Assembly (NCBI GenBank): GCA_017383125.1
Contig: JAFNYY010000079.1
Coordinates: forward strand, 1 to 50,507
From: Schwartzia sp. (in: firmicutes)
GTDB lineage: Bacteria > Bacillota > Negativicutes > Selenomonadales > Selenomonadaceae
Direction of reading: 5' to 3'
Length of the DNA stretch: 50,507 nt
This document shows positions 1 to 8,563 of the stretch, one piece after another. Positions within the stretch are counted from its first letter, which is position 1. Each line of letters begins with the position of its first letter. Position numbers and translations under genes: made by a program. The notes below the pieces were generated by a model that saw nothing but the letters and a program-made list of their open reading frames with translations, made no database searches and was not told where the DNA came from.

Positions 1-75
1 AAAAAATGAGTATTCATTTTTTACAGTCCCTTCCTTGTTATAGATGTGTAGAAAAATGTATGTAGGTCTTTTAAA

Positions 76-350
76 ACCTCACCCACTTCTACGCTGCGCT
101 TCGCATGGCATTCACACGACGCTGTGTGTCGCTGCGCTCCTTCATCATCGGTTCGTTTGCACATAGCTGCGCCGGTCCCCCCTCCCAAAAGGGGAGGGGA
201 AAGACCTTCCCCTCTGAGTGTGCATGAGCACTTAATGAGCTTGCGAATTTAGTGCGAGCCATACAAATTGCTTAGTGATATCCGAGCGTAGCGATGGATG
301 AACTTAGCATATTTGTAGAAGGTGGCTCGCGAAGCGAGTCGGATGAGGTC
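76..350. repeat. Dispersed intergenic repeat, copy A
   Basis: This stretch is bounded by a near-perfect terminal inverted repeat (ACCTCACCC at the left, GGATGAGGT at the right). It contains a short G/C palindrome (TCCCAAAAGGGGAGGGG near 185) and no credible gene. The right two thirds (about 180-350) match, on the opposite strand, almost all of copy B at 40025-40218. Shared blocks include TGTGCATGAGCACTTAATG and GAAGGTGGCTCGCGAAGCGA. Copy A carries about 85 extra bases near its left end. The structure suggests a non-autonomous MITE-like or REP-like element; that is inference. Confidence 0.75.
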
Positions 351-356
351 AGTGTC

Positions 357-381
357 AGACTTTTTTCAGAGTCTCTTTTTG
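357..381 (+). terminator. Weak terminator-like hairpin
   Basis: A short stem AGACT/AGTCT is followed by CTTTTTG, just downstream of repeat A and upstream of the 416 gene. It could end transcription entering from the left. The stem is only 5 bp, so the call is weak. Confidence 0.3.
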
Positions 382-415
382 TAATCTTGAGCAATTTTCT
401 GCAGGAGAGAAATAA

Positions 416-991
416 ATGGAAGCAATGCTGGCGGCATTTACCATGGTTTTTCTGGCAGAGATGGGGGACAAGACCCAGCTGCTGGTAATGGGGCTGTCCA
501 TGCGGTTCCCCTGGCAGAAGGTCATGGCCGGCGTGGTGCTGGCTACGATTGGCAATCATCTGCTGGCGGGAATCATCGGAGTTGTCTGCGGCAGCTTCGT
601 GGAAGGGCGCACGATTTCCATCGCCGCTTCTATCCTGTTCATCATCTTCGGTCTATATGCGTTGAAGGATGCAGTATCCGGCGGTGAGGAAGAGGAAGAA
701 GAGGAGGCGGATGTATCAGCTGAGCATCCTATCAGGACGGTGGCGCTTGCGTTCTTCATCGCTGAGATGGGTGACAAGACGCAGTTTGCTACGGCTACCC
801 TGGCGGCGAAATATGGTGACCTGGTCTGGATACTCTGCGGTACTACCATGGCGATGGCTCTGGCTGACGGCCTTGGTATTATGGTGGGGGCGGCTCTCAC
901 CAGATTTTTGCCGAAGGAGCGGATTGATCTGATTTCCGCTGTGGTGTTTATCACTTTTGGTGCCTTTGGTCTTTATGAGATTTTTGGCTGA
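416..991 (+). CDS. GDT1/TMEM165 family (UPF0016) membrane protein, putative Mn2+/Ca2+ exporter
   Basis: A 191-residue integral membrane protein built from two homologous halves. Each half carries the family signature E-x-G-D-K-T-Q: residues 15-21 (EMGDKTQ) and about 117-123 (EMGDKTQ). The two copies are thought to form a cation site in the membrane. The halves are joined by a strongly acidic linker (a run of seven Glu around residues 93-99) that probably faces the cytosol. Bacterial relatives export manganese; the substrate here is inferred from the family. The ATG at 416 follows AGGAGAG at good spacing. The DedA gene starts 27 bp downstream, so the two may be co-transcribed. Confidence 0.85.
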   Translation: MEAMLAAFTMVFLAEMGDKTQLLVMGLSMRFPWQKVMAGVVLATIGNHLLAGIIGVVCGSFVEGRTISIAASILFIIFGLYALKDAVSGGEEEEEEEADVSAEHPIRTVALAFFIAEMGDKTQFATATLAAKYGDLVWILCGTTMAMALADGLGIMVGAALTRFLPKERIDLISAVVFITFGAFGLYEIFG

Positions 992-1018
992 ATGAAGAAA
1001 GGATAGTTGAGGTGTTTT

Positions 1019-1618
1019 ATGGAAGGTTTGACACAGAGCTTTCTCCAATTCATTGAAGATTGGGGATATATGGCGGTAATAATCCTGATGGCAGCAGAGA
1101 ATGCCTGTATACCTGTTCCATCTGAGCTTATCCTCGGCTTCGCCGGATATCTCGTTTTTGCCGGCAAGATGACCCTCACCGGAGCGACGACAGCCGGAAT
1201 GATAGGCGGTATGGTCGGCTCGATTTTTGCCTATTATGTGGGAGTGAAGGGCGGTCGTCCCTTCGTCGACAATTACGGAAAATACTTCTTCGTGAAGAAA
1301 TCTCATGTGGATTTGGCTCAGAACTGGTTTGATAAGTACGGCTATAAGGCTGTTTTCTTCAGCCGTCTGCTGCCGGTAGTCCGCACCTTTATTTCTCTGC
1401 CGGCGGGGTTTGCCCGGATGGACTTTTTTAAGTTCATTGTTCTGACCTTTGTAGGCTCTCTGCCCTGGACGGTGTTCATCATCGGCTGCGGTATGGCTCT
1501 GGGTGAGAATTGGGAGCTGCTCATGGCAATAGGTCATCAGGCAAGTCTCATTTTTGTAATTGTCTCGGCATTGATTATCGGCTTTATGTACTATCGCTGG
1601 AAAAAGAAGCAAAAGTAA
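1019..1618 (+). CDS. DedA family (VTT/SNARE-associated domain) membrane protein
   Basis: About 199 residues with several hydrophobic helices. DedA signatures are visible: an early ENACIPVPSE segment in which the acidic residues are conserved, the FxRxxPxxRxxxxxxAG motif (FFSRLLPVVRTFISLPAG), and a later GxxxW segment. DedA proteins act as lipid scramblases or flippases, including for undecaprenyl phosphate, and affect membrane potential; the specific substrate cannot be read here. I prefer the ATG at 1019, preceded by GAGGTG. A TTG at 1007, preceded by AAGGA, would add four residues. A terminator hairpin follows at 1657. Confidence 0.85.
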   Translation: MEGLTQSFLQFIEDWGYMAVIILMAAENACIPVPSELILGFAGYLVFAGKMTLTGATTAGMIGGMVGSIFAYYVGVKGGRPFVDNYGKYFFVKKSHVDLAQNWFDKYGYKAVFFSRLLPVVRTFISLPAGFARMDFFKFIVLTFVGSLPWTVFIIGCGMALGENWELLMAIGHQASLIFVIVSALIIGFMYYRWKKKQK

Positions 1619-1656
1619 AACTAATAAAGCGGTCTGAAATTTTGGATAATAATTAA

Positions 1657-1703
1657 GCCTGAGATATCACGAGTGAATTGTGATGTCTCAGGCGTTATTC
1701 TTA
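1657..1703 (+). terminator. Intrinsic terminator after the DedA gene
   Basis: A 14-bp stem, GCCTGAGATATCAC with GTGATGTCTCAGGC (one G-U pair) and a short loop, is followed by a modest T-rich tail (GTTATTCTTATT). Confidence 0.65.
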
Positions 1704-1732
1704 TTGACACGGTATGGTCTTGTTTATAAACT
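1704..1732 (+). promoter_or_regulatory. Sigma-70 type promoter ahead of a small ORF
   Basis: A consensus -35 TTGACA (1704-1709), a 17-bp spacer and -10 TAAACT (1727-1732) lie immediately after the DedA terminator. The only thing downstream before the ilvN promoter is the 47-codon ORF at 1772. Confidence 0.65.
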
Positions 1733-1771
1733 ATAGCTGGATTGTAATGATGCGGACGCGAGGTGATTGAT

Positions 1772-1915
1772 GTGCTGTATGGTGAGTTGTATCGTGAAGA
1801 TAGTCGGATTTCGGATGGCGACTTAAAGAAGCTGCTTCGGTACATAACTTATAATCAGAATCGGATTGTTATGGAATGGCTAAGGCGATTGGGGAATGGA
1901 GAATTGAAGCATTGA
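1772..1915 (+). CDS. Small hypothetical protein (47 aa)
   Basis: This ORF is too short to be certain. It starts at a GTG six bases after AGGTG (1761-1765) and encodes 47 residues, rich in charged residues and Leu/Tyr, ending ..GNGELKH. An in-frame GTG at 1763 would add three residues. A consensus promoter at 1704-1732 and the absence of any other gene in the 418-bp gap support real transcription. There is no signal peptide or membrane helix; the composition suggests two amphipathic helices. I do not recognise a family. It could be a remnant of a larger gene or a small regulatory protein. Confidence 0.4.
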   Translation: MLYGELYREDSRISDGDLKKLLRYITYNQNRIVMEWLRRLGNGELKH

Positions 1916-1953
1916 CTGTAAGTCCAAAATGCTTAAAAAATACCAAAAAGACC

Positions 1954-1982
1954 TTGCGCAAACCGATGCTTTGTAGTAGAAT
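1954..1982 (+). promoter_or_regulatory. Promoter for ilvN-ilvC
   Basis: -35 TTGCGC (1954-1959), a 17-bp spacer and -10 TAGAAT (1977-1982) lie 54 bp before the ilvN start. I see no T-box or leader-peptide attenuator in the short leader. Confidence 0.55.
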
Positions 1983-2036
1983 AATGGAATGTCGAGAGTT
2001 TACATGTTTACAAAATTTTGCAGTGGGGTTTAGCTA

Positions 2037-3564
<1,528 letters not shown>

Positions 3565-3596
3565 TCGCTTGTCCGCAGAGCTTATACAGTTTAATC

Positions 3597-3625
3597 AAGA
3601 CCGCCCTTACGGGCGGTCTTTTTTG
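3597..3625 (+). terminator. Intrinsic terminator after ilvC
   Basis: A perfect 10-bp stem AAGACCGCCC/GGGCGGTCTT with a TTAC loop and a T-run closes the ilvNC operon. Confidence 0.9.
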
Positions 3626-3773
3626 TAGGATTATTCGGAGTTTGATGAAAAAGCAAGAAAAATAGTTGTTAATATTTACTTATTTATATTGCTGCTTGTG
3701 AGTAATTTTGTTAAAACGTCCTCAATTAGAGGTGCCGTTGGCACAATGCTTAAATTTTGATGAGGTGACAGGA

Positions 3774-4814
3774 ATGAAACTGAAATCCCTTTTGGCAATG
3801 GCTTTGGCCGGTGTGATGATGATATCCGCAGGCTGCGGCGGCGGTGACAAGAAACAGGAGACGAAAGCAGAAAACAAGGCTCCTCAGAAGCTGACTATGT
3901 ACTGGGGTGCATTGGAAGACTTCATGGTGAAGGATATTGCGAAGTTTGAAAAGGCTACCGGTATCAAGGTAGAGGCTGTCCGTATGTCCAGCGGTGAGAC
4001 TCTGGCCCGTATCAAGGCTGAGAAGAACAACCCGAAGGCCAGCCTTTGGTTTGGCGGCCCGGCTGACGGACAGATTCAGGCAAAGGTCGACGGCCTCCTT
4101 GAGAAATATGTTTCCCCCAGTGCTGCGCAGATTCCCGATCAGTTCAAGGATAAGGACGGTTATTGGACCGGCGTTTACATCGGTTATCTCGGATTTGCCT
4201 CCAACGATAAGCTGCTGAAGGAGAAGGGCGTAGCCGCTCCGAAGACATGGGATGACCTCCTGAAGCCTGAGTTTAAGGGTCAGGTAGTAAGTGCAAACCC
4301 GGGCAGCTCAGGAACTGCTTACACCATGCTGGCTACCCTCGTACAGCTGAAGGGCGAAGAGGAGGGCCTGAAGTACATGAAGGCTCTCGACAAGCAGATG
4401 AAGAACTACCAGAAGAGCGGTACCGCTCCGGCTCGACTTGCCGGTCAGGGTGAGTGCATGGTAGGTATTTCCTTCTTGCACGATGCTATCAAGTACCGTG
4501 AAGAGGGCATGAAGGATCTGGTTCTCACTGCTCCGGCTGAAGGTACCGGCTATGAAATCGGTGCTGTTTCCCTTATCAAAGGCGGCCCGGATCAGGAAGC
4601 TGCCAAGAAGTTTATCGACTGGTGCCTGACCGCCAAAGCGCAGGAAATCGGTCAGACTGTCGGCTCTTATCAGTTCCTGCCGCATCCTGATGCTAAGCAG
4701 CCGAAGCAGGCAGCTGAGCTCAGCTCAACGAAGCTCATCAATTACGATTTTTCTTGGGCTGGTGCAAACCGCAGCAAACTCGTAGAGAAGTGGAATAAGA
4801 CCATTAAGGAATAA
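3774..4814 (+). CDS. ABC transporter substrate-binding lipoprotein (family 1; Fe3+ or organophosphonate type)
   Basis: A 346-residue extracytoplasmic binding protein. The N-terminus is a lipoprotein signal: Lys at positions 2 and 4, a hydrophobic core, and a lipobox ending SAGC with the modified Cys near residue 20, followed by a GGGDKK linker. The rest is a type II periplasmic binding fold of the iron(III)/2-aminoethylphosphonate/polyamine group. Paired Tyr ligands typical of FbpA are not obvious, so Fe3+ is not assured. The ATG at 3774 follows GAGGTGACAGG; an upstream extension to 3708 would place residues before the signal peptide and is rejected. It is followed by its permease and ATPase genes. 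Confidence 0.85.
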   Translation: MKLKSLLAMALAGVMMISAGCGGGDKKQETKAENKAPQKLTMYWGALEDFMVKDIAKFEKATGIKVEAVRMSSGETLARIKAEKNNPKASLWFGGPADGQIQAKVDGLLEKYVSPSAAQIPDQFKDKDGYWTGVYIGYLGFASNDKLLKEKGVAAPKTWDDLLKPEFKGQVVSANPGSSGTAYTMLATLVQLKGEEEGLKYMKALDKQMKNYQKSGTAPARLAGQGECMVGISFLHDAIKYREEGMKDLVLTAPAEGTGYEIGAVSLIKGGPDQEAAKKFIDWCLTAKAQEIGQTVGSYQFLPHPDAKQPKQAAELSSTKLINYDFSWAGANRSKLVEKWNKTIKE

Positions 4815-4823
4815 AAAATATGG

Positions 4824-4856
4824 GCCGTCTGCCTTTGGCGGACGGCTCATTCTTTA
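4824..4856 (+). terminator. Partial terminator / mRNA-stabilising hairpin between receptor and permease genes
   Basis: A 10-bp stem GCCGTCTGCC/GGCGGACGGC with a TTT loop is followed by only a weak T-rich tail. Such hairpins commonly lower expression of the permease relative to the binding protein; that role is inferred from position. Confidence 0.5.
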
Positions 4857-4866
4857 GGAGAATTCA

Positions 4867-6561
4867 ATGCCTGAGAAACAATACAGCAATTTGTCTCTGA
4901 AATGGGACGAGATGCAGAAGATATTCCGTGACCCGATCCTATTGGGGACGATTATCACGGTACTGATATCACTGGTGATATTTATTTTGTGGCCTCTTTA
5001 TGAGGTGCTTGCACAGAGCTTTTTGGCTGACGAGGGCGGTCTGACACTCCGTTACTATCAGGAGGCATTGCGGCAGACAGAGAACATGGAGGTGCTTCGC
5101 AATACGATAGGTCTCTGCTTGTTCGTGAGCTTTTTCTCCACGGCTATAGGATTTGTCTTTGCCTATGCGGATGCTTATCTGAAGATTCCCTGCCGGGGAT
5201 TGTTCAAGGTTATTGCAATTCTCCCGATTATCAGTCCGCCCTTTGCATTGGCTATGAGCTTCATTATGCTCTTTGGTCAGCAGGGCTTTGTCAGCAAGGT
5301 TATTCTGGGAATAAAGGATGCGAATGTTTACGGCTTTGCCGGGTTGGCAACTGTACAGATTCTTACCTTTTTCCCGATTGCATATCTTGTACTGGCTGGT
5401 TTGCTGCGTCAAATTGATCCAAGTCTTGAGGAAGCAAGCCGCAATCTCGGAGCCAGCCGCTGGCAAACCTTTAAGACTGTTCTGCTTCCACTTTTGACAC
5501 CGGGCATCGCTAACAGCTTCCTGCTGGTATTCATCCAGACGGCGGCTGATTTCGGCAATCCGATGGTAATCGGCGGAAACTTTAATACCATGGCGGCTCA
5601 GGTCTATCTGCAGGCTATGGGAAACTATGATATTAAAGGCGGTACGGCACTGGCTACGGTGCTGCTGAGCCTGTCGGTGCTGATGTTTGTAGTGCAGAAG
5701 TATTGGGTCGGCGGCAAGAGCTATGTTACTCTTACCGGCAAGCCCAGCCGGGTCAGAGAGCTGATTGATGATAAGGCGGTCGTTGCAGCAGTTGGGATTC
5801 CTTGTCTGCTGATAAGTGCTTTTATCGCCGTATTGTATATCCTTATTCCTATTGGCAGTTTTGTAAACCTTTGGGGAATTGACTATACATTTACGACACG
5901 CCATTACACCTATATCTGGAATTTGGGCACGAAGCCGATTATTGATACAACCGTCCTCAGTTTGATAAGTATGCCCATAACCGGTATTCTCGGTATGGTC
6001 ATAGCGTATCTGATAGTAAGAAAAAGATTTATTGGCCGGGGTGTGATAGAGTTTACATCACTGTTAAGTCTTGCTGTGCCGGGAACTGTCATAGGTATGG
6101 GTTATGTCCTGGCATACAATCAGCCACCACTAATCCTTACGGGTACAGCAACCATTATCGTGCTGAGCTTTGTTTTCCGCAGTATGCCGGTCGGTATCAG
6201 AGCAGGTGTCGCGAGCCTGCAGCAGATAGATCCGGCTATAGAGGAAGCGGCGCAGGACTTGGGTGCGGACAGCTTCCGCGTGTTTCATTCAGTGACTATT
6301 CCGCTGATAAAATCCGCTTTCTTCAGCGGACTGGTATACAGCTTCGTTCGTTCCATGACCGCAGTAAGCGCTGTCATATTCCTTGTCAGTGCCAGCTATA
6401 ACCTTTTGACGGTGGCGATTATGAGCCAGGTAGATGTAGGGCGTCTCGGCGTTGCTGCTGCTTACAGTACCGTTCTCATAGTCATCGTTTTGGCCGTTGT
6501 CGGGGTGCTGACATTCTGCCTCAGCAAGATGGGCGTAAAGGTAACGAATTTGCAGGGATAA
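4867..6561 (+). CDS. ABC transporter permease, two fused domains (iron(III)/FbpB-like)
   Basis: A 564-residue membrane protein with about 12 hydrophobic segments in two homologous halves. Each half has the cytoplasmic EAA loop that contacts the ATPase: around residues 190-215 (EEASRNLGASRWQTFKTV) and 460-485 (EEAAQDLGADSFRVFHSV). A fused double permease is usual for Fe3+ and aminoethylphosphonate importers. The start ATG follows TTTAGGAGAATTCA. It is preceded by the binding-protein gene and followed after 12 bp by the ATPase gene, which completes the importer. Confidence 0.9.
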   Translation: MPEKQYSNLSLKWDEMQKIFRDPILLGTIITVLISLVIFILWPLYEVLAQSFLADEGGLTLRYYQEALRQTENMEVLRNTIGLCLFVSFFSTAIGFVFAYADAYLKIPCRGLFKVIAILPIISPPFALAMSFIMLFGQQGFVSKVILGIKDANVYGFAGLATVQILTFFPIAYLVLAGLLRQIDPSLEEASRNLGASRWQTFKTVLLPLLTPGIANSFLLVFIQTAADFGNPMVIGGNFNTMAAQVYLQAMGNYDIKGGTALATVLLSLSVLMFVVQKYWVGGKSYVTLTGKPSRVRELIDDKAVVAAVGIPCLLISAFIAVLYILIPIGSFVNLWGIDYTFTTRHYTYIWNLGTKPIIDTTVLSLISMPITGILGMVIAYLIVRKRFIGRGVIEFTSLLSLAVPGTVIGMGYVLAYNQPPLILTGTATIIVLSFVFRSMPVGIRAGVASLQQIDPAIEEAAQDLGADSFRVFHSVTIPLIKSAFFSGLVYSFVRSMTAVSAVIFLVSASYNLLTVAIMSQVDVGRLGVAAAYSTVLIVIVLAVVGVLTFCLSKMGVKVTNLQG

Positions 6562-6573
6562 AGGAGAAGAAAC

Positions 6574-7647
6574 ATGGCAGCGAAAGTAGTAATAAAAGAT
6601 TTGAAAAAGGTTTATCCTGGTCATGACGGCACTCCTGTCACTGCTGTATCCGGGGTAAATATAGATATCGAGCCGGGGGAGTTTGTGACTCTTTTAGGGC
6701 CGAGCGGCTGCGGCAAGACGACCATCCTTCGGATGATTGCCGGCTTTGAAATACCGACCGCTGGTGATATTTATATAGGTGAAGAAAGAGTAAACAGCCT
6801 GACCCCGGATAAGCGTGACACGGCGATGGTCTTTCAGAGCTATGCTCTTTTCCCGCATCTGAATATTTTCGACAATGTTGCCTACGGATTGAAAATCAAA
6901 AATCTTCCGAAGGCAGAAATTGAGGAAAAGGTACAACGGATTCTGGCGCTTGTCGGGCTTACCGGAATGGAAAAGAGAGCACCGAATCAGCTGTCCGGCG
7001 GTCAGCAGCAGCGAGTTGCTCTGGCCCGTGCACTTGTCATGGAGCCGGGGGTGCTGCTGTTCGATGAGCCTCTCAGCAATCTCGATGCTAAGCTCAGAGT
7101 CTATATGCGCAGCGAAATTCACAAGATACAGCGCAGTATAGGGATAACCAGTATATATGTTACCCATGACCAGAGTGAGGCAATGAGTCTCAGCGATAGA
7201 ATCATCATAATGAACAACGGAAAAATCGAGCAGATCGGCACACCCCATGAGGTGTACGCTCAGCCAGCTACAGCGTTTGTTGCTGATTTTATCGGAACGG
7301 CAAATATTATTCCAGCTGTTGTCAGTGCGGCTGACAATGAAAGCGTGACGGTGGAGATTCTTGGGCATCGTTATGTGAAGACTATGAAAAATGACTTCGC
7401 TGTGGGGGAAGCCTGCAAAGTAATAACCCGTCCTGAGAGCATGACGCTGGAAAATGACGGCGGACTTAAAGGAAAAGTCACCTCCAGCGTATTTATGGGC
7501 GAGAGTCAGGACTATGTCGTGGCTCTTGAGGGAAGCGAGAAGACTGTCTTCGTGAAAAAATATAATCCCAATTCTGCTACGGTATTTGAGCCGGGGGCGG
7601 AAGTGTCGGTTTCCGTTGATGTGGATAGTCTTCATGTAATACGGTAA
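6574..7647 (+). CDS. ABC transporter ATP-binding protein (PotA/FbpC-like, with TOBE domain)
   Basis: A 357-residue ATPase that powers the importer. Visible motifs: Walker A GPSGCGKTT (about residues 43-51), Q-loop (VFQSYALFPH), signature LSGGQQQR, Walker B LLFDEPLSNLD, and the switch His in YVTHDQSEA. The C-terminal third (from about residue 240) is a TOBE-type regulatory domain of the PotA/FbpC/MalK group. The ATG follows AAAGGAGAAGAAAC. The cargo cannot be read from the ATPase. No clear terminator follows, and the tRNA-Leu promoter lies 46 bp downstream. Confidence 0.92.
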   Translation: MAAKVVIKDLKKVYPGHDGTPVTAVSGVNIDIEPGEFVTLLGPSGCGKTTILRMIAGFEIPTAGDIYIGEERVNSLTPDKRDTAMVFQSYALFPHLNIFDNVAYGLKIKNLPKAEIEEKVQRILALVGLTGMEKRAPNQLSGGQQQRVALARALVMEPGVLLFDEPLSNLDAKLRVYMRSEIHKIQRSIGITSIYVTHDQSEAMSLSDRIIIMNNGKIEQIGTPHEVYAQPATAFVADFIGTANIIPAVVSAADNESVTVEILGHRYVKTMKNDFAVGEACKVITRPESMTLENDGGLKGKVTSSVFMGESQDYVVALEGSEKTVFVKKYNPNSATVFEPGAEVSVSVDVDSLHVIR

Positions 7648-7693
7648 AACTGAGAATATCAATCGGTCGAAGCTGTTTTTTTGCTGATGGTTG

Positions 7694-7722
7694 TTGACGA
7701 AATATCATCAGTATGGTATTAT
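7694..7722 (+). promoter_or_regulatory. Promoter for tRNA-Leu
   Basis: -35 TTGACG (7694-7699), a 17-bp spacer and -10 TATTAT (7717-7722) end 23 bp before the tRNA. Confidence 0.65.
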
Positions 7723-7745
7723 TTTTAAGTCAACTTCAAATCAGT

Positions 7746-7831
7746 GCCGAAGTGGCGGAATTGGCAGACGCACTTGACTCAAAATCAAGCGACCACAAAT
7801 CGTGCGGGTTCGAGTCCCGCCTTCGGCACCA
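7746..7831 (+). tRNA. tRNA-Leu (CAA)
   Basis: An 86-nt type II tRNA. The acceptor stem is GCCGAAG/CTTCGGC, the anticodon loop CTCAAAA gives anticodon CAA, the variable arm is long, the T-loop reads GGTTCGAGTCC, and CCA is encoded. Confidence 0.95.
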
Positions 7832-7842
7832 TAGAAAAATCA

Positions 7843-7873
7843 AGACCTCGCAGATTTCTGCGAGGTTTTTTTA
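7843..7873 (+). terminator. Terminator after tRNA-Leu
   Basis: A 9-bp stem CCTCGCAGA/TCTGCGAGG with a TT loop is followed by T7. Confidence 0.9.
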
Positions 7874-7895
7874 TGTTTTGCATTTTTCTCTATAT

Positions 7896-7935
7896 AAAAA
7901 ACAGCCCCAAGGCTCAGATAGAGCCTTGGGGCTGT
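7896..7935 (-). terminator. Strong minus-strand terminator
   Basis: A perfect 15-bp stem ACAGCCCCAAGGCTC/GAGCCTTGGGGCTGT with a 5-nt loop. On the minus strand it is followed by a T-run; on the plus strand it is not. It therefore ends a minus-strand transcript coming from coordinates above 7936, yet no protein gene is evident there. Confidence 0.8.
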
Positions 7936-7936
7936 C

Positions 7937-8340
7937 TTAGGGAGAATACATTGTTTTGCGGGGAATCGGCAATCAGCGTATAGGCCGACGGATTGAATAC
8001 ACTGCGGAGCCCCGGTTTTGCACATGAGAGGCCTTTTTAGAGGCATACGAGCAATGCAGCAGGAACACAGTTGTCCTATCGTTTGGCGTTTTTCGCTTTT
8101 GCTTTCCTTGCAATCCCTGCAGGCACCTCCGTGTCGGGCTGATAGACACTCGGCATCCCTAGCTGCCGAATATCCTCCGAAACATCAGCACCTGCAGGGG
8201 AGAACAGCTCTTCTTCGCTCACGCGGCAGCGGTGAAGCGGCAAAGATGATACCTTCTAGGGCAGATATCATTTCTGCCGCTGCGCTGTGACGATTGCAGC
8301 CGATTTACTCTTCTCACTTTATATGTGTCGGAATTGTGAA
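7937..8340 (-). other. Probable minus-strand transcript of unknown kind; structured-RNA candidate
   Basis: This region lacks a convincing protein gene but ends, on the minus strand, at the strong terminator 7896-7935. Several stems are visible on the minus strand: GCGGCA...TGCCGC enclosing TGATA...TATCA (about 8229-8280), CCCTGCAGG/CCTGCAGGG (about 8115-8200) enclosing CTGAT/ATCAG and CGGCA/TGCCG, and CGGGG/CCCCG enclosing TCGGC/GCCGA (about 7955-8020). A 48-codon GTG ORF (8222 down to 8076, ending ..ARKAKAKNAKR) and a 28-codon ORF (8271-8185) overlap it without ribosome sites. A 6S-like RNA, another structured RNA or a decayed gene would each fit; none is shown. Confidence 0.4.
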
Positions 8341-8452
8341 ATTTTGAAACAGTAAAGGAAAAATTCTTTTTCAATCTGAAATGAAATCTGATTTTATTAT
8401 CAAGCTGATGCGTAAGGTTCATAAGGCGTTAAAACAGGTTTTGATACTTATG

Positions 8453-8482
8453 TTGAAAAAAACAGTGCTGATGTAGTATGAT
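8453..8482 (+). promoter_or_regulatory. Promoter for the tRNA-dihydrouridine synthase gene
   Basis: -35 TTGAAA (8453-8458), an 18-bp spacer and -10 TATGAT (8477-8482). The leader of about 75 nt contains nothing I recognise. Confidence 0.55.
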
Positions 8483-8563
8483 GACTGTGTTTTAGCGTGC
8501 CACCGGTGTGTCACCGTGGATGGTTCTCGTTGACACAATTTCGTAGCTTCAAAGGAGTTTGCA

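Noticed and set aside
716-1612. 298-codon minus-strand frame across two membrane protein genes
   Set aside because: It spans two recognisable sense genes and their gap, and the translation has no family features.
1983-2036. T-box or leader peptide before ilvN
   Set aside because: Only about 55 nt separate the promoter from the start; no specifier or terminator is visible.
3774-4814. Firm assignment of the ABC receptor to iron(III)
   Set aside because: The paired-Tyr iron ligand pattern of FbpA is not visible and there is no Fur box that I can recognise, so the substrate is left open.
8018-8290. 90-codon plus-strand ORF in the tRNA-Leu to dus gap
   Set aside because: There is no ribosome site, the composition is Arg/Ser/Leu-rich as in non-coding G/C stretches, and it is antisense to the suspected transcript.
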